From: Streptomyces sp. MST-110588
GTDB lineage: Bacteria > Actinomycetota > Actinomycetes > Streptomycetales > Streptomycetaceae
Reading direction: 5' to 3'
DNA: 64,000 bases
NCBI RefSeq assembly: GCF_022695595.1
Contig: NZ_CP074380.1
Location: 6,662,501 to 6,726,500, forward strand
Part shown: positions 1 to 9,708 of the stretch, in pieces
How the letters are laid out: each line of letters begins with the position of its first letter
How positions within the stretch are numbered: position 1 is the stretch's first letter
The notes under the pieces: generated by a model
Database searches by the model: none
What the model saw: only the letters and a program-made list of their open reading frames with translations
Told to the model about the DNA's origin: nothing
Translations under genes and position numbers: made by a program

Positions 1-1217
<1,217 letters not shown>

Positions 1218-1331
1218 CTCAGTTGCTCGCGTCCACTGTGTGGTTCCCGGGTTGCGAACAGTCGCAGCGTCGGTTGAACCAAGTTTCACTAATCAATTGA
1301 AAAGTGTGCTTGTTCGCTCGAACCCGATAGG

Positions 1332-1451
1332 GTTTCGGTGGTCATAGCGTTAGGGAAACGCCCGGTTACATTCCGAACCCGGAAGCTAAGCCTTTCAGCG
1401 CCGATGGTACTGCAGGGGGGACCCTGTGGGAGAGTAGGACACCGCCGAACA
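1332..1451 (+). rRNA. 5S ribosomal RNA
   Basis: A complete 5S rRNA of about 120 bases, beginning GTTTCGGTGGTCATAGCG and ending in the complementary ACACCGCCGAACA, so the closing helix I is visible. The internal CCCGGTTACATTCCGAACCC segment is the conserved 5S loop A-helix III region. It is the last gene of the rRNA operon and is followed directly by a strong terminator. Confidence 0.96.
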
Positions 1452-1459
1452 ATCTTTGG

Positions 1460-1507
1460 AAGGACCCTTGGTCCCAGCGTTCATGCTGGGACCAAGGGTC
1501 CTTTTTG
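1460..1507 (+). terminator. rRNA operon intrinsic terminator
   Basis: A perfect 19-bp stem (left arm AAGGACCCTTGGTCCCAGC, 1460-1478; right arm 1485-1503) with a 6-base loop, followed by a T-rich tract (CCTTTTTGTTTTG). It sits nine bases after the 5S 3' end. A U-tract terminator this good is uncommon in Streptomyces and fits the need to stop rRNA transcription. Confidence 0.95.
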
Positions 1508-1577
1508 TTTTGCCGAAGCGCGCCGAACTCGTCGGTGCGTGAGAATGTTTGCAGTACCGAAGACAGGAGTCACGCCG

Positions 1578-3725
1578 ATGTCCACCAACTCTCCCGACGA
1601 TCGTTCGGAACGCCGGCCGCAGCGGCGTGAGGACGGTGACCGTGGGGGCTTCCGGCGTGATGACCGAGGTCAGCGCCGTGACAGCGACCGTGGCGGCCGT
1701 CCGGTGAACCGTGGTTTCCAGGGCCGTGAGGACCGTGGCGGGTTCCGTCGCGACGACCGTCGTGACGGGGACCGGGGTGGCTTCCGCCGGGATGACCGCG
1801 CACCGCGTCGCGATGACGAGCGTGGCGGCGGCTTCCGCCGTGACGATCGCCCCGGTTTCCGCCGGGATGACGACCGTGGTGGCTACCGTCGGGACAACGA
1901 CCGTGGTGGGTTCCGTCGGGACGACCGGCGCGATGGCCCGCCGCGGAGCTTCCGCCGGGACGACGACCGTGGTGGATTCCGTCGCGACAACGACCGTCGC
2001 GACAACGACCGTGGTGGCTTCCGCCGCGACGACCGGCGCGATGGCCCGCCGCGAGGCTTCCGCCGGGACGACGACCGGCCTGCGTTCCGTAACGACCGGG
2101 ACGACCGGCGGGATGACCGTGCGCGTGGTCCGCGTCGGGACGACGAGCGGGGCGGCGGCTTCCGCCGCGATGACCGTGCGCCGCGCCGGGATGACGACCG
2201 CGGTGGGTACCGCCGGGACAACGACCGCGGCGGCCGGCCGGCCGGCGGTGGCTACCAGGGCCGTGAGGACCGTGGCGGGTTCCGCCGGGACGACCGCCGT
2301 GACGGGGACCGGGGTGGCTTCCGCCGGGACGACCGCGCACCGCGTCGCGATGACGAGCGCGGCGGCGGCTTCCGGCGCCAGGACGACCGTGGGGACTTCC
2401 GCCGGGACGACCGGCGGGATGACCGTGCGCGCGGTCCGCGCCGGGAGGACGAGCGGGGCGGCGGCTTCCGCCGTGACGACCGTGCGCCGCGCCGGGACGA
2501 CGACCGCGGTGGTTTCCGCCGGGACGACGACCGTGGCGGTTACCGCCGTGACGACCGCCGTGACGGCGACCGTTTCCCGCGCGATGAGCGTGCCCCGCGC
2601 CGCGGCGAGGACCGTGGCGGTTTCCGCCGCGACGACCGCCGGGACGACCGCCGCGACGCGGGCCGGGGCGCACGGCGCCCGTACGGTGCCGGGCGTGGCC
2701 GTGACGACAGCCGTGGCTACCGTCAGGACGACCGGGGCCGGGACCGCGACCGCGACCGGGAGCCGATCAAGCGGCTGCCGATCCCGGAGGACGTCACCGG
2801 TGACGAGATCGACGCGGATGTGCGGCAGGAGCTGATGAGCCTGCCCAAGACGCTCGCCGAGGACGTCGCCAAGAACCTGGTGATGGTGGCCAGGACGCTG
2901 GACGAGGACCCGGAGCAGGCGTACGGGTACTCGCGGGTCGCGCTGCGGCTGGCGTCCAGGGTCGCCGCGGTCCGGGAGGCGGCCGGTTTCGCCGCGTACG
3001 CCGTCGGGAAGTACGGCGAGGCGCTGGCGGAGTTCCGGGCGGCCCGGCGGATGACGGGCAGCGTCGAGCTGTGGCCCGTGATGGCCGACTGCGAGCGCGG
3101 TCTGGGCCGGCCGGAGAAGGCGCTGGCCATGGCCGGTGAGCCCGAGGTGCAGCGGCTGGACCGGGCCGGCCAGGTCGAGATGCGGCTGGTCGCGGCGGGT
3201 GCCCGCCGGGACATGGGGCAGGCGGACGCCGCGGTGGTGACGCTGCAGAGCTCCGAGCTGGCCTCGAACGCCGTCCAGCCGTGGACGGCCCGGCTGCGGT
3301 ACGCCTACGCCGACGCGCTGCTGGAGGTCGGGCGCGAGGACGAGGCACGGGAGTGGTTCGCCAAGGCGCTGGAGGCCGACCAGGGCGGGACGACGGACGC
3401 CTCGGACCGGCTGGCCGAGCTGGACGGCATCGAGTTCACGGACGCCCTGACGGAGGACGCGGACGCGGACGAGGACGCGGAAGACGCCGCCGCCGAGACC
3501 GAGTCCGAGGCCGGGTCCGACGTCGAGTCCGAGGCCGAGGACTCGGACGAGGCTCGCAAGGACGTCCGGGCCCAGGAGCGGGACGTCGAACCCGCCCTGG
3601 TCGCGGAGCCGACCGTCGTCTTCCAGGAGCCGGTCACGCCGGCTCCGTCGGAACCGGCGCCCGGGGCCGAGCGCGAGGAGAAGAACGGGAGCAGCGACAA
3701 GGGCGACCAGGGCCAGGACGCCTGA
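1578..3725 (+). CDS. Arg/Asp/Gly-repeat protein with TPR-like domain
   Basis: A 715-residue protein. Residues about 13-395 are low-complexity imperfect repeats of DDRGGFRRDDR-type units, basic and acidic together and glycine-rich. Residues about 396-620 are an alpha-helical TPR-like region with A-x-Y-A and G-x-x-x-x-A-x-x-x-F spacing (AVGKYGEALAEFRAARRM; VGREDEAREWFAKALEA). The last 95 residues are strongly acidic. The start ATG at 1578 has AGGAG nine bases upstream; longer in-frame extensions run into the 5S rRNA and are rejected. Streptomyces relatives are annotated only as TPR-repeat proteins. RGG/RDD-rich disordered tracts often bind RNA, so a ribosome- or RNA-linked role is an inference. 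The terminator at 3760-3801 follows. Confidence 0.85.
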   Translation: MSTNSPDDRSERRPQRREDGDRGGFRRDDRGQRRDSDRGGRPVNRGFQGREDRGGFRRDDRRDGDRGGFRRDDRAPRRDDERGGGFRRDDRPGFRRDDDRGGYRRDNDRGGFRRDDRRDGPPRSFRRDDDRGGFRRDNDRRDNDRGGFRRDDRRDGPPRGFRRDDDRPAFRNDRDDRRDDRARGPRRDDERGGGFRRDDRAPRRDDDRGGYRRDNDRGGRPAGGGYQGREDRGGFRRDDRRDGDRGGFRRDDRAPRRDDERGGGFRRQDDRGDFRRDDRRDDRARGPRREDERGGGFRRDDRAPRRDDDRGGFRRDDDRGGYRRDDRRDGDRFPRDERAPRRGEDRGGFRRDDRRDDRRDAGRGARRPYGAGRGRDDSRGYRQDDRGRDRDRDREPIKRLPIPEDVTGDEIDADVRQELMSLPKTLAEDVAKNLVMVARTLDEDPEQAYGYSRVALRLASRVAAVREAAGFAAYAVGKYGEALAEFRAARRMTGSVELWPVMADCERGLGRPEKALAMAGEPEVQRLDRAGQVEMRLVAAGARRDMGQADAAVVTLQSSELASNAVQPWTARLRYAYADALLEVGREDEAREWFAKALEADQGGTTDASDRLAELDGIEFTDALTEDADADEDAEDAAAETESEAGSDVESEAEDSDEARKDVRAQERDVEPALVAEPTVVFQEPVTPAPSEPAPGAEREEKNGSSDKGDQGQDA

Positions 3726-3759
3726 TCAGCTCCGCCGCCGCGTACGCATGAGTGAATGA

Positions 3760-3801
3760 GCTGAGGGCGGGATCCCGTAGACACGGGGTCCCGCCCTCAG
3801 C
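3760..3801. terminator. Bidirectional terminator between convergent genes
   Basis: An inverted repeat, GCTGAGGGCGGGATCCCG against GGGGTCCCGCCCTCAGC, with about a 6-base loop and one G-U pair. It lies between the 3' ends of the TPR-like gene (+) and desD (-) and can serve both. There is no U tract, as is usual for Streptomyces terminators. Confidence 0.75.
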
Positions 3802-3833
3802 CGTTTGCGACAGCCACCGGCGGTCGCCGACCG

Positions 3834-5729
3834 TCAGCCGCGCGCCTCGGCGGCGAAGCGGGCGATCGGATTCTCCAGCGTGCCGATGAGCTGAAGGGCG
3901 CCCGCCGGGTCCTGGAGGTCCACCATCTCTCTGTTGTTGCGTAGCTGGAGACGGTTGAGGCAGGAGAGCGCGAACGTCGGCGCGAGCATGTCGTACTGCC
4001 GGAACTTGTCGGCGAGGTGCGGCACGGACTCCTGGTAGCCGCGGACGCACCGCGCGACCGTACGCCAGAAGGTGTCTTCGTCCAGGGCCCCGTCGGCGAC
4101 CAGGATGCCGTTGAGGAAGCGCAGGAAGCAGTCGAAGACGTCCGTGAAGACCGACAGCAGCTTCTTGTCCTCGGGGACGTCCGCGCGGATGCGCTCGACG
4201 GCCGGCGGCAGCACCGCGTCCGGGTCCATGACCGCGATCTCCTCGGCGATGTCCTTGAAGATCACCCGCTGTACGACGCCGCCCTCGATCACCAGGATGA
4301 CGTTCTCGCCGTGCGGCATGAAGACCAGGTCGTAGGCGTAGAAGCTGTGCAGTACGGGTGTCAGGTACGCGTCCAGGTAGTGGCGCAGCCACACCTCCGG
4401 CGGCAGGCCCGACTCCTCGATGAGGGCGCCGGCGAAGGAGCCGCCGTCCGGGTCGGTGTGCAGCAGGGACGCCATGGTGGCCAGTCGCTGCCCCGGCTCC
4501 AGCGAGGGCACCGGGCTCTCCCGCCACAGCGCGGCGAGCATCTTCCGGTACGGGGAGCCCTTGGCGGTGGCGGCCTCGTACTGCCGGTGGTGGTAGCCGA
4601 TGGCGGCACGCTCGCGGATGATCGAGAAGCGGGCGGCCCGGAAGGTCTCGTCGCTCGCGATCAGTTCCGCCAGCCAGTCGTTGATGGCCGGGGTCGCCTC
4701 CATGTACGCGGCGGACAGGCCCCGCATGAAGCCCATGTTCAGGACGGACAGGGCCGTTTTGACGTAGTGCTTGGCCGGGTCGCTGGTGTTGAAGAACGTC
4801 CGGATCGACTGCTGGGCCAGGTAGTCGTCGTCGCCGGGCCCCAGACAGACCAGGTGCTGCCGGGCGATCTCGGCGGCGAAGGTGACCGAGAGCTTGTTCC
4901 ACCACTGCCAGGGGTGGACGGGGATGAGGTGGTAGTCGGAGAGGTTCAGCCCGAGGTCGCGCAGGGTGGCGGCGAAACGTTTCAGGGTGCGGTCGCCCAG
5001 CTCGTCCCGGAGGAACCGGTCGTGATCCAGGCCGGTGCCGGCGGTGAAGACCGAGCGGTCGCGGCGAGCGGCGAGCCACAGGAGCCGTACGGGGCGGGCG
5101 GCCTCCGGCGCGTAGGCGTGGTACTCGTGTACGCCGAAGCCCAGGCGTCCGTTGTTGGCGACGAAGCAGGGGTGGCCCTCGGACATCCCGGTCTCGATGT
5201 CCTGGAAGCCGGACTTGGCCAGTTCGGCGGCGGGGGCGGGCCCGGCGGCCAGTTTGCAGGCGGTGCCGGAGAGGGTGGAGCCGATCTCTTCGAGGTAGAC
5301 CGGGAGGACCTCCTCGCTCAGGCCCAGGGTCCGGCGCAGTTCGATGACGAAGTCCGCGGCGTCCAGAGGGAGTTCGGTGCCGTCGCGGTGGCGGGTGATG
5401 CCGTCGGCGTCGATCTGCCAGTGGTCCAGGGACAGCCGGCGGGCGGTGAAGCGGTACTCGGCCCGGTCGTCGTCACTGCGTACGAGGTAGTGCCCGCTCC
5501 CGTCGTCCTGGCCGTCCCGAGGAGGCATCCGCTGGGGGGTGAGCAGACGCTCGTGTGCGAACTCGGCGAGGGCCTTGCGTACCAGGAGCCGGTTGGCGCG
5601 GGCCCACAGCTCGGGGGTGAGGTGGGACACCGCTTCGCACGGATCTTGCGGGGTCATCGGATCACTTACCGGATCGCTCATGGGTGGGCTCATTGGGCCG
5701 CTCATCGGGTCACTCATAGGGATGCTCAT
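3834..5729 (-). CDS. desD: Desferrioxamine siderophore synthetase (IucA/IucC family)
   Basis: An ATP-dependent NRPS-independent siderophore synthetase, which couples and macrocyclises hydroxysuccinyl/acetyl-cadaverine units into ferrioxamines in the cytoplasm. The 631-residue length fits the family. Diagnostic stretches are EGHPCFVANNGRLGFG (ATP/substrate region), IPVHPWQWWNKLSVTFAAEI and QQSIRTFFNTSDPAKHYVKT, which match DesD closely. The start ATG at 5729 overlaps the acetyltransferase stop by 4 bp (ATGA), implying translational coupling. The first 25 codons are reiterated Met-Ser-(Asp/Gly/Pro)-Pro units containing five extra in-frame ATGs, so initiation could also occur at 5657 (MTPQDPCEAV). 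It is the last gene of the desABCD operon under the iron box at 9444. Confidence 0.93.
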   Translation of the reverse strand: MSIPMSDPMSGPMSPPMSDPVSDPMTPQDPCEAVSHLTPELWARANRLLVRKALAEFAHERLLTPQRMPPRDGQDDGSGHYLVRSDDDRAEYRFTARRLSLDHWQIDADGITRHRDGTELPLDAADFVIELRRTLGLSEEVLPVYLEEIGSTLSGTACKLAAGPAPAAELAKSGFQDIETGMSEGHPCFVANNGRLGFGVHEYHAYAPEAARPVRLLWLAARRDRSVFTAGTGLDHDRFLRDELGDRTLKRFAATLRDLGLNLSDYHLIPVHPWQWWNKLSVTFAAEIARQHLVCLGPGDDDYLAQQSIRTFFNTSDPAKHYVKTALSVLNMGFMRGLSAAYMEATPAINDWLAELIASDETFRAARFSIIRERAAIGYHHRQYEAATAKGSPYRKMLAALWRESPVPSLEPGQRLATMASLLHTDPDGGSFAGALIEESGLPPEVWLRHYLDAYLTPVLHSFYAYDLVFMPHGENVILVIEGGVVQRVIFKDIAEEIAVMDPDAVLPPAVERIRADVPEDKKLLSVFTDVFDCFLRFLNGILVADGALDEDTFWRTVARCVRGYQESVPHLADKFRQYDMLAPTFALSCLNRLQLRNNREMVDLQDPAGALQLIGTLENPIARFAAEARG

Positions 5730-6304
5730 CGGGTCGCTCCTCGGGCGGCCAGGAACTGCTCGCGGGTGCAGGTACTGAGGCGGGCTTCTTTGGCCGGCAG
5801 TGAGACGGTCCGCTGGACCTCGAAGCCGACGGCCTTGTTCAGGGCGTGCACCGCCGTGTTACGGACGTCGGGTTCCACGACGACGCGGCGGACGGCGGGG
5901 TCGGCGAAGAGCATCTCCATGACGGTGGTGATCACGGCCAGGGTGAAGCCGTGCACCGGTGTGCTGGTGGGGGCTGTCAGGAAGTGCATGCCGATGTCGC
6001 CGGGGGCGGCCCGGTGGACGCCGACCAGTTCACGGTGGGCCGGGTCGTACCGCTCCATGAGGAACGCCGGGACGCCGTCGCGCAGACCGAGGAAGGCGTC
6101 GTGGTACGGGTCGGCGTCGATCCGTAGGAACTCCTCGCGTACGTCGTCCGGGCCGGCGTCCTGCATCAGCCAGAAGACGGCTTTGGGGTGGGTGACCCAG
6201 CCGTGCAGCAGCCGGGCGTCGGCGGCCGGGTCGACCGGGCGCAGCGAGAAGGTGCCCAGGCCGGGGTCGGTACGGGTGAAAACCGGGGGATTCGGGCCGG
6301 TCAT
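5726..6304 (-). CDS. desC: Hydroxycadaverine acyl-CoA acyltransferase (GNAT/AlcB type)
   Basis: A 192-residue GNAT-superfamily acyltransferase of the siderophore AlcB/IucB type. It should acylate N-hydroxycadaverine with acetyl- or succinyl-CoA to make the hydroxamate. Visible family features are the N-terminal [19 protein letters not shown] and the C-terminal acyl-CoA fold with [19 protein letters not shown], the usual N-x-x-A-x-x-x-x-x-x-x-G-F core. It overlaps desB and desD by 4 bp on either side (ATGA both times), so the three genes form one coupled transcript. The call rests on both sequence type and its place between hydroxylase and synthetase. Confidence 0.92.
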   Translation of the reverse strand: MTGPNPPVFTRTDPGLGTFSLRPVDPAADARLLHGWVTHPKAVFWLMQDAGPDDVREEFLRIDADPYHDAFLGLRDGVPAFLMERYDPAHRELVGVHRAAPGDIGMHFLTAPTSTPVHGFTLAVITTVMEMLFADPAVRRVVVEPDVRNTAVHALNKAVGFEVQRTVSLPAKEARLSTCTREQFLAARGATR

Positions 6305-7629
6305 ACGGCGGCTACCTCCACGGACCGTCGCGGGTGCGCGCCGCCCGGGGCGGCGAACTCCTGGAAGGCGATCGCCTTCTCGACGGGGTAGTACTCGCGG
6401 CCCAGCAGCTCACGGATGATGCAGGAGTTGCGGTACGCGGCCATGCCGAGGTCGGGGGTGACGAACCCGTGGGTGTGCAGTTCGGCGTTCTGGACGAAGA
6501 TCTCGCCGCCCTGGGTGTCGATGCTGTAGTTGCGGGCCACGGCGAAACGGCCGGCCTCGTCCCAGGCGATGCGGTCCGTGAGGGGGGCGAGGAAGTCCGG
6601 GAGCCGGTAGCGGTAGCCGGTGGCCAGGATCAGGCCCTGGGTGGTGAGGGTGAAGTCCTTGCCCTGCTCCTCCTGGCGCAGGCCGAGGGTGTACGTGGCG
6701 GACGCGGGGTCGTACGCCGCCTCGGTGAGCGCGGTGTTGGTCAGCAGCCGGGTCGGGCAGGGGCCGCCCAGGTTCTTCTGGTACAGCAGATCGAAGATGT
6801 CGTTGATCAGCTCGGAGTTGATGCCTTTGTAGAGGTTCTTGTGGGCGGTGTTGAGCCGGTCGCGGGTGTCCGTGGGCAGGGCGTGGAAGTAGTCCACGTA
6901 CTCCGGAGAGGTCATCTCCAGCGTGAGCTTGGTGTATTCCAGGGGGAAGAAGCGGGGGGAGCGGGTGGCCCAGGTCAGGTGGTAGCCGTGGCTGTCGATG
7001 TCCTGGAGGAGGTCGTGATAGATCTCGGCCGCGCTCTGGCCGCTGCCGATGACGGTGATGCTGTCCTTGGCCTGGAGCGCGGGCTTGGCGTCGAGGTAGT
7101 CGGCGTTGTGCAGGAAGTCGCCGCCCAGGCCGCGGCAGGCGTCGGGGAGGTGGGGCGGGGTGCCGGTGCCCAGGATGATCCTGCGGGCCTCGTACGTCTC
7201 GGGGGCGCCGGTGGGAAGCCGCTCGGCGTGGACGGCGTACAGTCGCCGCCTCTCGTCGTACTCGACCGAGGTCACCCGCCGGCCGAAGCGGAGGGTGTCC
7301 AGCTTGGCGGCGGCCCAGCGGCAGTAGTCGTTGTATTCGGCACGCAGCGGGTAGAAGCTCTCGCGGATGTAGAACCGGTAGAGCCGGCCCGACTCCTTGA
7401 GGTAGTTCAGGAAGGAGAAGGGGGAGGTGGGGTCGGCCAGCGTCACCAGGTCGGCCATGAAGGGCACTTGCAGGGTGCTGCTGTCGAGCATCATGCCCGG
7501 GTGCCAGTCGAAGGACGGTTTGTCGTCCAGGAACAGGCCGTGGAGTTCGTCGATCGGGTCGGTCAGAGCGGCCAGGCCGAGGTTGAAGGGGCCCAGGCCG
7601 ATGGCTATGAAGTCATGGGGTGCGGACAC
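6301..7629 (-). CDS. desB: Cadaverine N-monooxygenase (SidA/IucD/PvdA family)
   Basis: A flavin-dependent N-hydroxylating monooxygenase that converts cadaverine to N-hydroxycadaverine with NADPH and O2. The FAD-binding motif is at residues 11-17 (GLGPFNL). A second dinucleotide motif for NADPH reads [12 protein letters not shown], and the family C-terminal [12 protein letters not shown] is present. The chosen GTG at 7629 has GGAG about six bases upstream and gives 442 residues with the FAD motif at the right distance. A longer alternative starts with GTG at 7731, overlapping the desA stop as GTGA; its extra 34 residues are Arg/Pro-rich and look non-coding, but coupled initiation there cannot be excluded. 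Confidence 0.93.
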   Translation of the reverse strand: MSAPHDFIAIGLGPFNLGLAALTDPIDELHGLFLDDKPSFDWHPGMMLDSSTLQVPFMADLVTLADPTSPFSFLNYLKESGRLYRFYIRESFYPLRAEYNDYCRWAAAKLDTLRFGRRVTSVEYDERRRLYAVHAERLPTGAPETYEARRIILGTGTPPHLPDACRGLGGDFLHNADYLDAKPALQAKDSITVIGSGQSAAEIYHDLLQDIDSHGYHLTWATRSPRFFPLEYTKLTLEMTSPEYVDYFHALPTDTRDRLNTAHKNLYKGINSELINDIFDLLYQKNLGGPCPTRLLTNTALTEAAYDPASATYTLGLRQEEQGKDFTLTTQGLILATGYRYRLPDFLAPLTDRIAWDEAGRFAVARNYSIDTQGGEIFVQNAELHTHGFVTPDLGMAAYRNSCIIRELLGREYYPVEKAIAFQEFAAPGGAHPRRSVEVAAV

Positions 7630-7727
7630 GCGGTCTCCGTTGCGGGGACGGGCGGGTGGAGAGGTGGTCGGGTGGATCAGGGGCGGGCGGCGGCTGCGCG
7701 CCGTCCATGACGCGTACGGACGCCCCG

Positions 7728-9331
7728 TCACCCCGCGGCGGTACTGAGCGCCGGCTCGGGCATCTTCTCCGCTTCGCCCGGTTCCAGCCGCTGAGCAGCC
7801 AGGTAGGCACCGGCGTGTCCGGCGATCAGGTCCAGGACCGTGGTGATGTCCTCAAGCGTGGTCTCCGGGTTGAGCAGGGTGAATTTCAGATGGTGCCGGC
7901 CGTTCACGACCGTGCCCGCCACCACGGCGTCACCGGAGGCGAACAGGGCTTCCCTGGCGTACAGATTGACCCGGTCGCTCAGCTCGGGATCCTCCTCGCG
8001 CGCGGGCACGTAACGGAACACCAGCGTGCTCAGTTGCGGCTCGGTGACGACCTCGAAGCGCGGGTCCTGTACCAGGAGTTTCCAGGCGTCCGCGGCCCGG
8101 TCCACGACCTCGTCGAAGAGTTCGCCGAGCGCGTCGGCGCCCATGACGCGCAGGGTCAGCCAGAGTTTGAGCGCGTCGAAGCGCCGGGTGGTCTGGATCG
8201 ACTTGTCGACCTGATTGGGGATGCGGCGCTCGGCCGCCCGCGCCGGGTTGAGGTAGTCGGCGTGGTACGTGACATGGCGCAGGGTGGCGTGGTCCCGTAC
8301 CAGGACCGCGCTGGAACTCACCGGCTGGAAGAAGGACTTGTGGTAGTCCACGGTCACCGAGTCGGCGCGCTCGATACCGTCCAGGAGCGCCCGGCGACGG
8401 GAGACCAGGAGCCCGCAGCCGTACGCGGCATCGACATGCATCCACACGCCCCACCGCTCACACAGCTCGGCGATCCCGGGCAGCGGATCGATGCTGCCGA
8501 AGTCCGTGGTGCCGGCGGTGGCGACCACGGCCATCGGGATCAGACCCGCACGGCGGCAGCGCTCCAGCTCCGCGGCGAGCGCGGACAGGCGCAGGCGTTT
8601 GTCCCCGTCGCACGGCACGGTGATGACGGCCTCGGCGCCGAGTCCCAGCAGCCGGGCGGCCTTCTCGATGCTGAAATGGCTCACCTCGGAGGCCAGGATG
8701 CGCAGCCGGGGAAGTACGTCGGTACGGCGCGGGGTACGGCCGCCCGGCGGCCCCGGGGCGCGCCGCACCGCCTCGTCCCGTGCGAGCAGCAGCGCCTGGA
8801 GGTTGGACTGTGTACCGCCACTGGTGAAAATGCCGTCCGCGCGCTCGCCCAGGCCGATGCGCCGCGCGGTCCAGTCGATCAGCCGACGCTCTATGAGGGT
8901 GCCGCCGGCACTCTGGTCCCAGGTGTCCAGCGAGGAGTTGACGGCCGAGAGGACCGCCTCGCCCACCAGGGCGGGCAGTACCACGGGACAGTTGAGGTGG
9001 GCCAGGTAGCGGGGTGGTGGAAATAGACGGCGTCGCGGAGGTAGACCTCTTCGAGTTCGTCCAGGGCGGAGGCCGGGTCGTACAGCGGCTGGTCCAGGTC
9101 GATGCCGTGGACCGCGGGGGAGAGGCGGTCGGCGGTGGTCCCGGTGAACGGCCGGTCGGTACGGGCGATCCTTTTGGCCACGCGGTCGACACCGGCGGCG
9201 ACAGAGCGGCGGTAGTCCTCGGCCGTATGGCCGTTGAACAGATACGCCCTGCTGCCGGACGCACGGGCCGCCCGGGTCGCGGCGGCGGGAGGGGGTGACG
9301 GGTCCTCGGCGGAGTGCGCGAGGGGACTCAT
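7728..9331 (-). CDS. desA: Lysine decarboxylase, PLP group II (apparent frameshift)
   Basis: A pyridoxal-phosphate decarboxylase that makes cadaverine from lysine, the first step of desferrioxamine synthesis. The start ATG at 9331 is preceded by AGAGAGGA. Family landmarks are [20 protein letters not shown], a PLP-phosphate region [13 protein letters not shown], the cofactor Asp in HVDAAYGCG and the Schiff-base Lys in VDYHKSFFQ. The reading frame breaks at 9011-9014. Upstream codons read [10 protein letters not shown] where homologues read [15 protein letters not shown]; one extra C/G in the four-base run restores a full-length protein of about 534 residues. Either a sequencing deletion or a real inactivating mutation. 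The other three des genes are intact. Confidence 0.85.
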
Positions 9332-9443
9332 GAACGTGTCCTCTCTGATGCGGGCTTCGCCACGTCCTGGATACGGGTGGATTGACCGCGCGGGGGCAGG
9401 CGCACCGGTGCGGACGGGGAGATTCCGCCCGTCGTCGACGTGG

Positions 9444-9462
9444 TTAGGTAAGCCTAACCTAA
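9444..9462. promoter_or_regulatory. Iron box (DmdR/IdeR operator) of the des operon
   Basis: The 19-bp sequence TTAGGTAAGCCTAACCTAA matches the actinobacterial DmdR1/IdeR iron-box consensus TTAGGTTAGGCTAACCTAA at 17 of 19 positions. It lies about 113 bp upstream of desA, with no other gene between on that strand. Iron-loaded DmdR should repress the operon here. Confidence 0.9.
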
Positions 9463-9699
9463 CTAAGTGCTGCGCGGGGTGGGAGGCCGTCGGGCTCCGC
9501 CGGCGCACGATGCCGGGGACCCGCACTCGCACCATGTGGCCGCACGCGCGAGATCGAGGACGGCATCGACCGGGCGGCTTTCGAGAGGGACTGCCTTTTC
9601 GATGAGCATCCGCTGATCGTGACCAGAGTGCGCGAGGGGGCCCCGGACCCCGGGAAACTTCTCTCGTACGGCCGGATGATCTGTTGGGCGAAGCGGTGA
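9463..9699 (+). other. Short open frame without a start, possible gene remnant
   Basis: Between desA and the DUF1015 gene a plus-strand frame has coding-like composition, including the segments EIEDGIDRAAFERDCLF and LLSYGRMICWAKR before TGA at 9697-9699. An in-frame TAA at 9460 bounds it, and there is no convincing start codon or ribosome-binding site. Because single-base deletions are common in this sequence, it could be the tail of a small gene with a broken frame (an ATG at 9510 lies in another frame) or a decayed remnant. No family is recognised. Confidence 0.25.
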
Positions 9700-9708
9700 A
9701 GGGGTTGG

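Noticed and set aside
1338..1577. N-terminal extension of the Arg/Asp/Gly-repeat gene
   Set aside because: It would start inside the 5S rRNA and cross its terminator; ATG 1578 has a proper ribosome-binding site.
7630..7731. desB start at GTG 7731
   Set aside because: The extra 34 residues are Arg/Pro-rich low complexity and GTG 7629 has a good ribosome-binding site; coupling via the GTGA overlap keeps it possible.
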